Below are positions 8,566-16,461 of a stretch of 35,359 bases of DNA, piece by piece. Under the pieces are notes generated by a model that was not told the DNA's origin, searched no databases, and saw only the letters and a program-made list of their open reading frames with translations. The DNA comes from Gammaproteobacteria bacterium (GTDB lineage Bacteria; Pseudomonadota; Gammaproteobacteria; Arenicellales; Poriferihabitantaceae). Position 1 is the first letter of the stretch; each line of letters opens with the position of its first letter. The position numbers and the translations under genes are program-made. The DNA is taken from NCBI GenBank assembly GCA_024644945.1, contig JAHEGU010000032.1, forward strand, positions 1 through 35,359, written 5' to 3'.

Positions 8566-9831
8566 ATGAATAAGACCAACAGAAGGGTTTTCCTTAAGCA
8601 TGCAGGGGTAGCTGCCCTGGCATCAGCGATTCCCGGTTTTTCAACAGCAGCCCCATCCGCACCACGTGTGGTGGTGATTGGTGGTGGCTTTGGTGGGGCG
8701 ACCGTAAGTAAGTATCTTCGATTATGGGGTGGGGATATAAATGTCACTATGGTGGAATCGCAGCCTCTGCACTATTCGTGCATTTTGTCCAACGGTATTG
8801 TCACAGGGGACTATGGGCTCGACAGAGTAAGGCTTCAGTATGATGCGTTAAAAGACCGCCATGGTGTCGAGTGGCTTCAAGGTAAAGCGCTGAAAATACA
8901 CCCGGATTCACAAGAGGTTACGGTTAGAACGGCAACCGGGCGAGTGAAACTGCCTTATGACAAATTAATCGTCTCACCCGGGGTGGATTTTATTTCTCCC
9001 CAGGGAAACTACAAAGCAGGGAAGACACCACATGCATGGAAGGCGGGAGAGCAAACAATCAATCTCAGGAACAAAATAAAAAACATGAGGGATGGCGGTA
9101 CTTTTGTGATGCGCATTCCAAAAGCACCTTATCGATGTCCACCAGGACCATACGAGCGCGCGTGTGTGTGCGCTGATTTTTTACAACGACACAATCCCAA
9201 TGCCAAAGTCATCGTTCTTGATGAGAATCCAAAAATAATGGCGGAGCCGGTTACTTTCGGAAATGCTTTTGAAACCCTCTACTCTGACATTCTTGAATAT
9301 CACACTAATGTCCAAGTTGCCGATATCGATTCCCCTGCTGGGATTTTGAATACCGATATAGGTCAGATTGTGGGCGATGTCATAAACTTTATTCCCGATC
9401 ACAAAGCAGGAAAGATTCTGCACAAGAGCGGCCTGGTAGACGACGCTACAAACCGCTGGGTGCAGGTGGACCCGATCACCTACGGTTCCGTGGCGCATCC
9501 GGAAATTCACATCATTGGTGATTCCCAGGCGACAGGGCAGCCGAAATCGGGCCATATGGCTAATGCTCAAGCAAAGGTGTGTGCGGATGCGATTCTGAGG
9601 TATTTCGGCGGAGAGCAGCCCAACCAGCAGCCGTCAACCGCGTCTGCTTGCTTCAGTCCGATCACTCAGGATACCGCCGGTTGGCTTACCGCGGTGTTTC
9701 AGTATGATGCGGGGACAGGACAAATGAAGTTAGTACCGGACTCCTTTGCTGAAGCCGAGGAAGTCTCTAAGGATAATTATGAAGAAATGTTTGCCTGGGC
9801 CGACAATCTCTTTGCTGACTCTTTCGGCTAA
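8566..9831 (+). CDS. fccB: Flavocytochrome c sulfide dehydrogenase, flavin-binding subunit
   Basis: FAD protein that oxidises sulfide in the periplasm and passes electrons to FccA. The N-terminus NRRVFLKHAGVAALASA is a twin-arginine signal, so the folded FAD protein is exported by Tat. The dinucleotide-binding motif is VVVIGGGFGGA. Two conserved cysteine regions are present: HYSCILSNG and RCPPGPYERAC. These match those expected for the redox-active disulfide of the family. The IIGDSQATGQPKSGHMAN segment near the C-terminus is the second FAD-binding element. Length 421 aa is normal. The pair has no sox genes next to it. Confidence 0.93.
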   Translation: MNKTNRRVFLKHAGVAALASAIPGFSTAAPSAPRVVVIGGGFGGATVSKYLRLWGGDINVTMVESQPLHYSCILSNGIVTGDYGLDRVRLQYDALKDRHGVEWLQGKALKIHPDSQEVTVRTATGRVKLPYDKLIVSPGVDFISPQGNYKAGKTPHAWKAGEQTINLRNKIKNMRDGGTFVMRIPKAPYRCPPGPYERACVCADFLQRHNPNAKVIVLDENPKIMAEPVTFGNAFETLYSDILEYHTNVQVADIDSPAGILNTDIGQIVGDVINFIPDHKAGKILHKSGLVDDATNRWVQVDPITYGSVAHPEIHIIGDSQATGQPKSGHMANAQAKVCADAILRYFGGEQPNQQPSTASACFSPITQDTAGWLTAVFQYDAGTGQMKLVPDSFAEAEEVSKDNYEEMFAWADNLFADSFG

Positions 9832-9915
9832 TGCTTTTCGATGTCTACCATACGCCGCGTATTGTGATCTGGATAAACCATTGGTTTGACGGTCTTTGGT
9901 TCTAGTGCAAGCGGA

Positions 9916-10278
9916 CTAACTCGGCACTACCTCTAATCTCGTGATCAAACCCCGGTCATTCAATTCGATGTTTTCTTTGCCCGCGCGCTCGATCTGCTCC
10001 CCCGATTCGCACTCGGTGGCGGTCATGGAGAAATTGAATTGAATCTGACCATCGGCGTTGCAGCAATATTCCCATGCGCTCCAATTTACGTCGGGAAACC
10101 TCTGAAAGAAACCGGCCATCATTTCCTTAATTGCCTTAGTGCCTTCGAAAGTGCCCACATTCGGTGAATGATATTTTGCGCCAGCAGTAAAGAGTGGAAT
10201 GATCAGATCCAGCTGGTGCGAGTTTGACAGCGCAACGTACGCCTTCGCGAGTTCTATTTTTTCCGTTTCGTGTATCAT
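9916..10278 (-). CDS. SnoaL/NTF2-like small protein
   Basis: A 120-aa protein with the look of the SnoaL-like (NTF2) cone fold: the N-terminal helix IELAKAYVALSNSHQLDLI, the segment FTAGAKYHSPNVGTFEGTKAIKEMM, then alternating beta strands ending in ITRLEVVP. Members include small isomerases, cyclases and hydrolases, so no reaction can be assigned. It is last in a minus-strand set guaD, GFA, SnoaL. The gap before it contains two tandem 30-base repeats with internal dyads. The Shine-Dalgarno signal is weak. Confidence 0.75.
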   Translation of the reverse strand: MIHETEKIELAKAYVALSNSHQLDLIIPLFTAGAKYHSPNVGTFEGTKAIKEMMAGFFQRFPDVNWSAWEYCCNADGQIQFNFSMTATECESGEQIERAGKENIELNDRGLITRLEVVPS

Positions 10279-10306
10279 GAATCTGGAAAAGAGGTAGAAA
10301 ATCTAA

Positions 10307-10366
10307 TCTGATGTATGTTTTGGTTAGAACCAATCCTCTGATGTATGTTTTGGTTAGAACCAATCC
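10307..10366. repeat. Perfect tandem duplication, 2 x 30 bp, with internal dyads
   Basis: Bases 10307-10336 are repeated exactly at 10337-10366. Each copy holds the dyad TTGGTTAGAACCAA (10320-10333 and 10350-10363). The right-hand copy includes the stop and the last three codons of the GFA gene, so the left copy looks like a duplication of that gene's end. Both copies sit just upstream of the SnoaL-like gene, where they could serve as paired protein-binding sites. Confidence 0.95.
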
Positions 10367-10797
10367 TTTGATCGCGGTCGTATCAGATTTTCAAGAGTTT
10401 CTTGGTCAGGCATTTCAGCAAAACTTTCACAATTCTCGCCCAGCGTATCCCATCTGGCCTTAGACCCGACATATACGTGAGCTGCCACAGAAACATTTGT
10501 TGGTTCATCCAGCAAGCCCGCTGGAACCCAATACCCGGTCGCATTTTTAAGTAAGTTTGGCACGGGGCTGCCGCATCTTGAACAGAAATCGGATTTGAAT
10601 CCCGATTCAGTCTTGAAAGAAGAGATATATTGCTCTCCGCAAACCCATTGAAACGCGTCGATTTTTACTAACATCGCCGAATTGGATGACGATCCGCTTA
10701 CTTTCCTGCACAAAGAGCAGTGGCATTGATAAATGTGTGGAAGATCTCCGTTCAGCTTGAACTCAATATCCCCACAAAGGCAGTTTCCCTTAATCAT
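10354..10797 (-). CDS. GFA-domain (CENP-V/GFA) zinc protein
   Basis: A 147-aa protein of the glutathione-dependent formaldehyde-activating (GFA) fold. Zinc-binding cysteines are visible as CLCG near the N-terminus, QCHCSLCRK around residue 25-33, and CSRCGSPVPN around residue 92. Most short GFA proteins have no proven formaldehyde activity, so the function is open. It starts 6 bases after the guaD stop, so they are almost certainly co-transcribed. The stop codon lies inside the right copy of a tandem 30-base repeat. Confidence 0.88.
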   Translation of the reverse strand: MIKGNCLCGDIEFKLNGDLPHIYQCHCSLCRKVSGSSSNSAMLVKIDAFQWVCGEQYISSFKTESGFKSDFCSRCGSPVPNLLKNATGYWVPAGLLDEPTNVSVAAHVYVGSKARWDTLGENCESFAEMPDQETLENLIRPRSKDWF

Positions 10798-10803
10798 TGC
10801 TCA

Positions 10804-12093
10804 CTATTTAAGTCGCTGTCCCATGATCCAGGTTTCCCTCACCGCGCGATCATCACCCAGCATTTCGAGTACAAACAGTTTTTCCTTGACGTCTTTGCAG
10901 TGTTTCATGCGGAACTCAATCAAGGGTGTGGCCTGGTAATCCAGTACTATAAAGTCAGCTTCCTTACCGACACAGAAGTTACCGATGCAGGACTCGAGAT
11001 CAAGCGCCTTTGCACCTCCCAGTGTAGCCAAGTACAAAGACTGGAAGGCGGACAGGTTGTATCCGTTGAGCTGCTGAACTTTGTAAGCCTCGTTTATGGT
11101 GCGCAGTATAGAAAAACTGTCGCCACCACCAACATCGGTGCCCAGCCCTACCTTGACGCCATGATCGAGGGCGTTCTGATAAGTGAACAGCCCACTGCCA
11201 ATAAAGAGGTTAGACGTGGGGCAATGGGCAATAGTCGAATCGGTCTGTTTCAGTCTGCACCATTCTCCTTCTGAGAGATGTATACCGTGCGCAAAGACCG
11301 AGCGTCTGCCTAACAAACCAAATTTGTCGTATACATCTAAATAGTTTTTGCTCTCGGGATACAGTTCGGCAACCCATTCACATTCCCTGGTGTTTTCAGA
11401 AAGATGGGTATGCAGGTGGACATCGCTATGTTCGCCCAACAGTTTTGCTGCCATCTCAAGCTGTTGTGGTGATGAAGTGGGGGCGAAGCGCGGCGTCACC
11501 GCGTATCCCAAGCGCCCTTTGTTGTGCCATCTTTCTATCAGTGATTGACTATCGTCATAGCTTGAAGCAGGCGTATCCTGGAGAAAATCAGGGGCATTAC
11601 GATCCATCATTACCTTGCCACAAATCATGCGTAAGTTTCGCGCTTCTGCAGCTTGGAAAAAAGCATCGACCGACTGCGGGTGCACGGTACCAAATACGAG
11701 GGCAGTCGTGGTTCCGTTTAGAATCAGTTCATCCAGAAAGAAGTCTGCAACAGATTCTGCATAGGCGGATTCAGAAAAACGATGTTCTGCCGGAAAGGTA
11801 TGCGTTTCTAGCCAGTCGAGCAGTTGAGTGCCGTAGGCGGCGATAATTTCACATTGAGGGTAGTGAATATGTGTGTCCAGAAATCCGGGTACCAGTATGC
11901 TTTCTTTATGGTGGAATAACTCAACCTCGGCAGGCAGTTGCTCAACGATCTTTTCAGCTTCCGCCAATCCTTTGATATATCCATCTTCAATCAGCAGAAT
12001 TCCGTCTTCGAGATGTTCCACAGCCTGCTCTCCATCTGTGGCTGGGTCGCTTAAGAAATGTAGTATTTCGCCTCGGTGTGCGGACAGAGCCAT
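10804..12093 (-). CDS. guaD: Guanine deaminase
   Basis: Hydrolyses guanine to xanthine and ammonia, feeding xanthine dehydrogenase. It is an amidohydrolase with the zinc motif PGFLDTHIHYPQ, then LLDWLETHTFPAE typical of guanine deaminases, HTHLSENTRECEWV, FAHGIHLS and GTDVGGGDSFSILRTI (metal Asp). I chose the ATG at 12093 (429 aa), which gives the usual start ahead of RGEILHF. The frame also opens at TTG 12132, but that start would place its ribosome binding site inside the palindrome at 12138-12151. It is divergent from uraD, consistent with shared control of purine breakdown. Confidence 0.93.
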   Translation of the reverse strand: MALSAHRGEILHFLSDPATDGEQAVEHLEDGILLIEDGYIKGLAEAEKIVEQLPAEVELFHHKESILVPGFLDTHIHYPQCEIIAAYGTQLLDWLETHTFPAEHRFSESAYAESVADFFLDELILNGTTTALVFGTVHPQSVDAFFQAAEARNLRMICGKVMMDRNAPDFLQDTPASSYDDSQSLIERWHNKGRLGYAVTPRFAPTSSPQQLEMAAKLLGEHSDVHLHTHLSENTRECEWVAELYPESKNYLDVYDKFGLLGRRSVFAHGIHLSEGEWCRLKQTDSTIAHCPTSNLFIGSGLFTYQNALDHGVKVGLGTDVGGGDSFSILRTINEAYKVQQLNGYNLSAFQSLYLATLGGAKALDLESCIGNFCVGKEADFIVLDYQATPLIEFRMKHCKDVKEKLFVLEMLGDDRAVRETWIMGQRLK

Positions 12094-12136
12094 AGAAACG
12101 CAGACATTGTAATCCCGCCCAATTATAATCAATTAT

Positions 12137-12152
12137 CTGACCATATGGTCAA
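12137..12152. promoter_or_regulatory. RutR-like operator palindrome between guaD and uraD
   Basis: Bases 12138-12151 read TGACCATATGGTCA, a perfect 14-bp palindrome. With one flanking base each side it matches the RutR consensus as I recall it (TTGACCA-nn-TGGTCAA) at 13 of 14 defined positions. RutR is a TetR-family regulator of pyrimidine and purine catabolism in E. coli. The site lies 44 bases before the guaD ATG and 78 before the uraD ATG, where it could control both. No regulator gene is in the window. Confidence 0.65.
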
Positions 12153-12229
12153 ATCAAATAGAGCATGTAGAATAGCGATTAGACAAAACACTGAGGCAAT
12201 TCACCTGCTTTAAGCGAATAAGAAAGGTC

Positions 12230-12733
12230 ATGCAGATACAGGAACTGAATCAGATGTCGAGAGCTGATGCCTACGCTACATTGTTGCAGTGCTGTGCGGC
12301 AACTCGATGGGTCGATGCGGTGCTGGATTTGCGTCCCTATTCATCTGTAGAAGGTTTGTTGCAAGCTGCAAAAAATTGTTGGAGCAGCATGGAAGAACCA
12401 GATTATCTTGAAGCCTTTGATGGGCATCCTAAAATAGGTGATCCCGCTTCACTAAAAGCGAAGTACGCTGCTACGCATACAATGGCCAGTAATGAACAGG
12501 CGAGTGTTCAGCAGGCCAATGAAAAAATCATCATGGATCTTGCAAGTTGCAACCAGGCCTACGAGGACAAATTTGGATTCATCTTTATTATTTGTGCGAC
12601 CGGAAAATCTGCTGATGAAATGCTATCGAGTATAAAAGCCCGACTTGTCAGCAACCGCGAGAAGGAGTTGCAACTCGCTGCCATGGAACAAGGAAAAATC
12701 ACTTCGCTGAGAATAGACAAATTGTTTAATTGA
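12230..12733 (+). CDS. uraD: OHCU decarboxylase (2-oxo-4-hydroxy-4-carboxy-5-ureidoimidazoline decarboxylase)
   Basis: Last step from urate to S-allantoin: decarboxylates OHCU produced by the HIU hydrolase. The 167-aa protein carries the family's catalytic motif HPKIGD with His66, an upstream AFDG, and a C-terminal helix region with RLVSNREKELQLA and the TSLRIDKL end typical of the family. A good ribosome binding site AGAAAGG precedes the ATG. The next gene, 28 bases downstream, is uraH, the preceding enzyme in the pathway. Confidence 0.95.
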   Translation: MQIQELNQMSRADAYATLLQCCAATRWVDAVLDLRPYSSVEGLLQAAKNCWSSMEEPDYLEAFDGHPKIGDPASLKAKYAATHTMASNEQASVQQANEKIIMDLASCNQAYEDKFGFIFIICATGKSADEMLSSIKARLVSNREKELQLAAMEQGKITSLRIDKLFN

Positions 12734-12761
12734 TAACCGATTGCTGAATATCAGACACCCT

Positions 12762-13100
12762 ATGAGCCAGATTACTACACATATCCTAGATACCTCTTCA
12801 GGCACGCCAGCGAAGGATGTGGCAGTGACTTTGTATTTCAACAACGCAGATGGCTGGCAAAAGGTTGCTGCAGATCGGACCGATCAAGACGGTCGAATAG
12901 GGGACTGGTTGGATAATGAGGTGCTGGACGGCGGCCAGTACAAGTTGCATTTTGCCACCGCTGAATACTATGAGCGTAAAATGGTTGCAACGTTTTATCC
13001 GTTTGTCGAGATTATTTTCACCGTTGCTGATGATGCCCAGCACTACCATGTCCCACTTTTATTGAACCCGTTTGGCTATTCCACTTATCGAGGCAGCTAA
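12762..13100 (+). CDS. uraH: 5-hydroxyisourate hydrolase (transthyretin-like)
   Basis: Hydrolyses 5-hydroxyisourate, the uricase product, to OHCU. The 112-aa length and sequence are typical of the transthyretin-related family: ITTHILDTSSGTPA at the start, the middle DGRIGDW, a YPFVEIIF strand, HYHVPLLLNPFGYSTY, and the diagnostic C-terminal YRGS. I chose the ATG at 12762; a TTG at 12741 in the same frame would add seven residues not seen in the family. It is cotranscribed with uraD. Uricase, which would feed it, is not in this window. Confidence 0.95.
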   Translation: MSQITTHILDTSSGTPAKDVAVTLYFNNADGWQKVAADRTDQDGRIGDWLDNEVLDGGQYKLHFATAEYYERKMVATFYPFVEIIFTVADDAQHYHVPLLLNPFGYSTYRGS

Positions 13101-13130
13101 TGCCTTTATGATCGCTCCAAGATTAAGGAA

Positions 13131-13147
13131 TTAGGTAAGCTACCTAA
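13131..13147. promoter_or_regulatory. Inverted repeat, possible operator upstream of the BMP gene
   Basis: TTAGGTA and TACCTAA flank AGC, giving 7-bp arms. A TATAAA-like hexamer lies about 12 bases downstream (13159-13164), so the dyad would overlap a -35 region if that is a promoter. Supported by pattern only. Confidence 0.4.
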
Positions 13148-13212
13148 ATTCAGATCTATATAAATGCTCTAACATCATGTTTTCTCGCAGCGCCCTCAAA
13201 CAGACAAAGTCA

Positions 13213-13246
13213 GCCGGGAGGACTGAATTGTCCCCTGGCATTTTTG
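13213..13246 (+). terminator. Intrinsic terminator or attenuator between uraH and the BMP gene
   Basis: A 10-bp stem with one G-T pair and one bulged A (left arm 13213-13223, loop TGAATT, right arm 13230-13239) is followed by ATTTTTG. It can end the uraD-uraH transcript, 113 bases past uraH. It also lies downstream of the candidate promoter at about 13159, so it could act as an attenuator for the BMP gene that starts 62 bases later. Confidence 0.7.
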
Positions 13247-13307
13247 ATACAATAATTCGCTTCGTTCCGCTTCCAATCGAAGAACCTCTACTGGAGAATT
13301 CAACACA

Positions 13308-14381
13308 ATGCAAAAAAGAAAATTCATAAGATCTATCGCCTGCGCAGTGCTGTCTGCCGGCATGGTTTTTGGCGCTGCGCATGCCGCCGATACTAAGGTC
13401 GGATTTGTTTATGTCGGCCCCGTAGGAGATCACGGGTGGACTTACCGCCATGACAAAGGACGCCAGCAGGTGGAACAGGAGTTGGGAGTGGAAACCAGTT
13501 TTGTTGAGAGCGTAGCGGAAGGGGCTGACGCGGAGCGAGTAATTCGCAAGCTTGCATCAAGTGGACACAACGTGATCTTTACAACCTCGTTTGGCTATAT
13601 GAATCCAACGATTAAAGTTGCCAAGCAGTTCCCAAACGTTATGTTTGAGCACGCTACAGGTTACAAAAGGACGGAAAATGTCAGCACCTATTCAGGTCGA
13701 TTTTATGAGGGCAGGGCTGTCATAGGAACGATCGCCGGTCATATGTCGAAAAGTGGTGTGGTAGGTTATATCGCGTCCTTTCCAATTCCTGAGGTGGTTC
13801 GCGGAATAAATGCTTTCACCATTGCAATGCGCAAAGTTAATCCTGATGCCGTAGTTAAAGTGGTTTGGGTGAACTCATGGTATGACCCCGGTAAAGAAGG
13901 CGATGCGGCCAAAGCACTGATTGACCAGGGTGCTGATATCATTACTCAACATACAGATTCACCGGCACCGCTTCAGGTCGCCGAACAACGTGGAGTGTAT
14001 GCTTTCGGACAGGCCTCCGATATGTCCGGATTTGCACCCAAGGCGCAGCTCACAGCAATTGTTGACGACTGGGGCCCGTATTATGTTGCGCGGGTAAAGG
14101 CGGCTATGGACGGTAGCTGGAAATCAGAGGATACATGGGATGGATTGGCGCCTGGAATGGTGGTGATAGCGCCATATGGTGAAGCGGTCCCGGCCGAAGT
14201 TCAGGAAGCTGCGGAAGCGGTTCGAAATGGTATTGCGAGTGGTACGTTGCACCCTTTCCAGGGACCGCTTAAGAATCAGGCCGGTGAGGTGGTCGCTGAA
14301 GAAGGAGAAACCATCGACGACGGTATTCTGCTTGGCATGAATTATTATGTTGAAGGGGTGCAAGGCGAAATACCAAACTGA
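13308..14381 (+). CDS. BMP-family ABC transporter substrate-binding protein
   Basis: Periplasmic receptor of the BMP/PnrA/Med family, whose known members bind purine nucleosides or purines. The Sec signal peptide covers about residues 1-26 (ends GAAHA). The mature part begins with KVGFVYVGPVGDHGWTY, a typical BMP ligand-binding start, followed by the family's later strand motifs (VIFTTSFGYMNP, DIITQHTDSP, GQASDM). Length 357 aa. The start has TGGAGAA upstream. Its site beside guaD, uraD and uraH suggests a purine ligand. No permease or ATPase gene lies next to it; the following gene is on the opposite strand behind a terminator, so its partners are elsewhere or it has another role. Confidence 0.9.
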   Translation: MQKRKFIRSIACAVLSAGMVFGAAHAADTKVGFVYVGPVGDHGWTYRHDKGRQQVEQELGVETSFVESVAEGADAERVIRKLASSGHNVIFTTSFGYMNPTIKVAKQFPNVMFEHATGYKRTENVSTYSGRFYEGRAVIGTIAGHMSKSGVVGYIASFPIPEVVRGINAFTIAMRKVNPDAVVKVVWVNSWYDPGKEGDAAKALIDQGADIITQHTDSPAPLQVAEQRGVYAFGQASDMSGFAPKAQLTAIVDDWGPYYVARVKAAMDGSWKSEDTWDGLAPGMVVIAPYGEAVPAEVQEAAEAVRNGIASGTLHPFQGPLKNQAGEVVAEEGETIDDGILLGMNYYVEGVQGEIPN

Positions 14382-14403
14382 TCAATAGCTCAATAATTCA
14401 GTT

Positions 14404-14431
14404 AAAAAGCCCCGAGAAATCGGGGCTTTTT
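14404..14431 (+). terminator. Rho-independent terminator after the BMP gene
   Basis: A perfect stem AAAAGCCCCGA / TCGGGGCTTTT with a GAA(A) loop and a T run, 23 bases after the stop. It is close to symmetric, so it could also serve the convergent minus-strand operon ending at 14477. Confidence 0.93.
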
Positions 14432-14476
14432 CTATTATAAGATTGTGATTAGGGCTATGCCACAACATCGTTCTGA

Positions 14477-15331
14477 TTAACGCAGTGCAATCCCGGCATT
14501 TATGGCAAGACGACCATCAGGATTGGCTGCCCAAAGGGCAAATCCTTCAGTATTTTTTTTCAAGTTAATTGTAAATGGGCGATCGGCGAACAGTGGGCTG
14601 ATCGCGCGAAATTTGAAGCGCTTGATCGTTTCGGCGCCGGCGGTTTCAGATGCCAGGTCGAGTAGCAGGGTGGCACTCAGGGGACCATGAAAAACCAGAC
14701 CGGGGTAGCCTTCTACATCGCGACAGTAATCGATGTCGTAATGAATCCTGTGGCCATTAAAAGTTAACGCCGAATATCGGTAAAGTAATACAGAGGAGGG
14801 GACTATAGAACGTTGTATTTCAGCATCTGTCTCCGCCACTGGCGGCATGAGCGCCGCCGTTCCCGGCGCCGGGTCTTCTCTGTAAACAATGTCGTGTTCT
14901 TCAGTTATCAGCTCATTTTGTTCGCGAAAATACTGGTGCAAAACGGTCACGAAACAGAGCATTCCGGACTTGCCGGATTTAATCTTCAGGTCCTTAATTG
15001 TGGAAACCTTGCGAACGGAATCGCCAAGCTTGATCGGGCTGTGGAATTCAAGACGGGATCCGGCCCACATCCTTCTCGGTAGTGCAACTGGCGGCAGAAA
15101 GCCACCCACAGCTGGATGGCCGTCCCGTCCCAGTTCTGACATTGGTCTGGCTTCCAGAAAGTAAAGCCAATGCCATCCGAGGGGCAGTGCATCACCGTTC
15201 TGGAGAGACGGTTCACGGTCCAGGGTAGCCTGCATGAACTGAGCCGGCTGCAGGGTGATAGAGTCCTGCCGTTGTTCAGACTTACCAATCCACTTGCCAA
15301 GGATCTCAGAGTCAAGCGTGGGCGCGGTCAC
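14477..15331 (-). CDS. MaoC/FAS1-like dehydratase, mesaconyl-C4-CoA hydratase-like
   Basis: A 284-aa double hot-dog enzyme of the mesaconyl-CoA/itaconyl-CoA hydratase type, acting on a CoA ester. The N-terminal half has LPLGWHWLYFLEARPMSELG and GFLPPVALPRRMWAGSRLEF, common to these hydratases. The C-terminal half has the hydratase-2-like segment FNGHRIHYDIDYCRDVEGYP, with the His/Asp pair expected for catalysis. It starts with GTG, which overlaps the CaiB stop (GTGA). Substrate is inferred only from family resemblance. It is the last gene of the four-gene minus-strand operon. Confidence 0.83.
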   Translation of the reverse strand: MTAPTLDSEILGKWIGKSEQRQDSITLQPAQFMQATLDREPSLQNGDALPLGWHWLYFLEARPMSELGRDGHPAVGGFLPPVALPRRMWAGSRLEFHSPIKLGDSVRKVSTIKDLKIKSGKSGMLCFVTVLHQYFREQNELITEEHDIVYREDPAPGTAALMPPVAETDAEIQRSIVPSSVLLYRYSALTFNGHRIHYDIDYCRDVEGYPGLVFHGPLSATLLLDLASETAGAETIKRFKFRAISPLFADRPFTINLKKNTEGFALWAANPDGRLAINAGIALR

Positions 15332-16446
15332 AGATTGAATTCCTCTCTGATAGCATCGCTATGTTGTCCAACTCTCGGGACTGCCAAAGTGTCATCGGGA
15401 GTTCCCATCGGTCGCTCAGGATAATTTACTGACATACCATTTGAGGATTTACCGTGGCGACGATGCAGAGCGGGGTGTCTGGAGAAGTCTCCGACACTGT
15501 TAACGGAGCCAAACGCGATGTCGGCTTTCTGCAAACGGGCTGCCAACTCATGTCGTTCCAGAGTTTGAGTCACGTCATGAATCATCGTATCCAGTGCGGA
15601 CCGATTGGCGACCCGTTGATTGTTGCTGCAGAATTCTTCTGTACTCGCCTGCTCGGGTGCCTCGAGCACGATCTCGCAAAAGCGTTGCCATTCGCGTTCA
15701 TTCTGAATTGCGATGATGACAATCTCTCCTCCCTTGGCGCAGTACCCACCATATGGCGCAATGGTCGGATGGTTTAAACCTGCTCTTGACGGCGCCTTGC
15801 CACCATAGTCATAGTGCAGCAGAGGTACCGTCATCCAGTCCGCTGTCACGCCGAACAATGAGACTTCCACCGCAGAGCCAATCCCAGTTCCGGCTCTTTG
15901 GAGTAAGGCCTCGAGAATCCCGGCGTGGGCGGTCATGCCGGCGCCGATATCACATATTGATATCCCGATCCTACCGAGTTCGTTTTCTCCTCCTGAGATG
16001 CTGACTAATCCTGTTTCTGCCTGAACCAGGAAATCATAGGCTTTCATACCCGCTACAGCCTCGCCATGGCCATAGCCTGATATATCGCAAGTGATCAGTT
16101 GAGGATAACGCTTGCGCAGTTCGGCCAGATCGAAGCCCGCTCGTGACATGGCCCCAGGCGCCAGGTTCTGGATCAGCACATCGCTCTTTGCAAGAATTCG
16201 ATGCAGCAGGGCGGCGTCATCAGGCTGCTTGAAGTCCATAACCAATGATTCCTTGCCCTGGTTGAGCCAGAAAAAATAAGAACTGTCGCCACCCGCCACC
16301 GAATCATATCCGCGAGCAAAGTCACCACCGGCCCGTTCAATTTTAATCACTCGTGCGCCCGCTTCACGCAATCGAGTGCTGCAATACGGTGCCGCCACCG
16401 CTTGTTCAATTGCTACAACAAGAATGCCATCGAGTGCGCCAGTCAT
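15328..16446 (-). CDS. CaiB/BaiF family (class III) CoA-transferase
   Basis: Transfers CoA between acids and thioesters. The 372-aa protein begins with GILVVAIEQAVAAPYCSTRLREAGARVIKIE, a standard class III N-terminus, and has SLVMDFKQPDDAALLHRI. The catalytic Asp is D121 in ITCDISGYG. GGYCAKGGEIVIIAIQNEREW lies in the C-terminal half. It starts 15 bases after the acyl-CoA dehydrogenase stop and overlaps the hydratase-like gene, so it probably activates the acid processed by its neighbours. The donor and acceptor cannot be read from sequence. Confidence 0.92.
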   Translation of the reverse strand: MTGALDGILVVAIEQAVAAPYCSTRLREAGARVIKIERAGGDFARGYDSVAGGDSSYFFWLNQGKESLVMDFKQPDDAALLHRILAKSDVLIQNLAPGAMSRAGFDLAELRKRYPQLITCDISGYGHGEAVAGMKAYDFLVQAETGLVSISGGENELGRIGISICDIGAGMTAHAGILEALLQRAGTGIGSAVEVSLFGVTADWMTVPLLHYDYGGKAPSRAGLNHPTIAPYGGYCAKGGEIVIIAIQNEREWQRFCEIVLEAPEQASTEEFCSNNQRVANRSALDTMIHDVTQTLERHELAARLQKADIAFGSVNSVGDFSRHPALHRRHGKSSNGMSVNYPERPMGTPDDTLAVPRVGQHSDAIREEFNL

Positions 16447-16461
16447 TTTTAATAATGTTCG

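Noticed and set aside
10136-10363. Minus-strand frame with a repeated peptide from the 30-bp tandem repeat
   Set aside because: The repeat length is a multiple of three, so the peptide duplication is automatic; the frame overlaps the SnoaL-like gene.
10720-11274. 184-codon plus-strand frame opposite guaD
   Set aside because: It lies antisense to the clearly recognisable guaD and GFA genes and has no family resemblance.
13101-13307. Purine riboswitch upstream of the BMP gene
   Set aside because: The conserved purine aptamer core sequences are not present; only a dyad and a hairpin with a T-run are seen.
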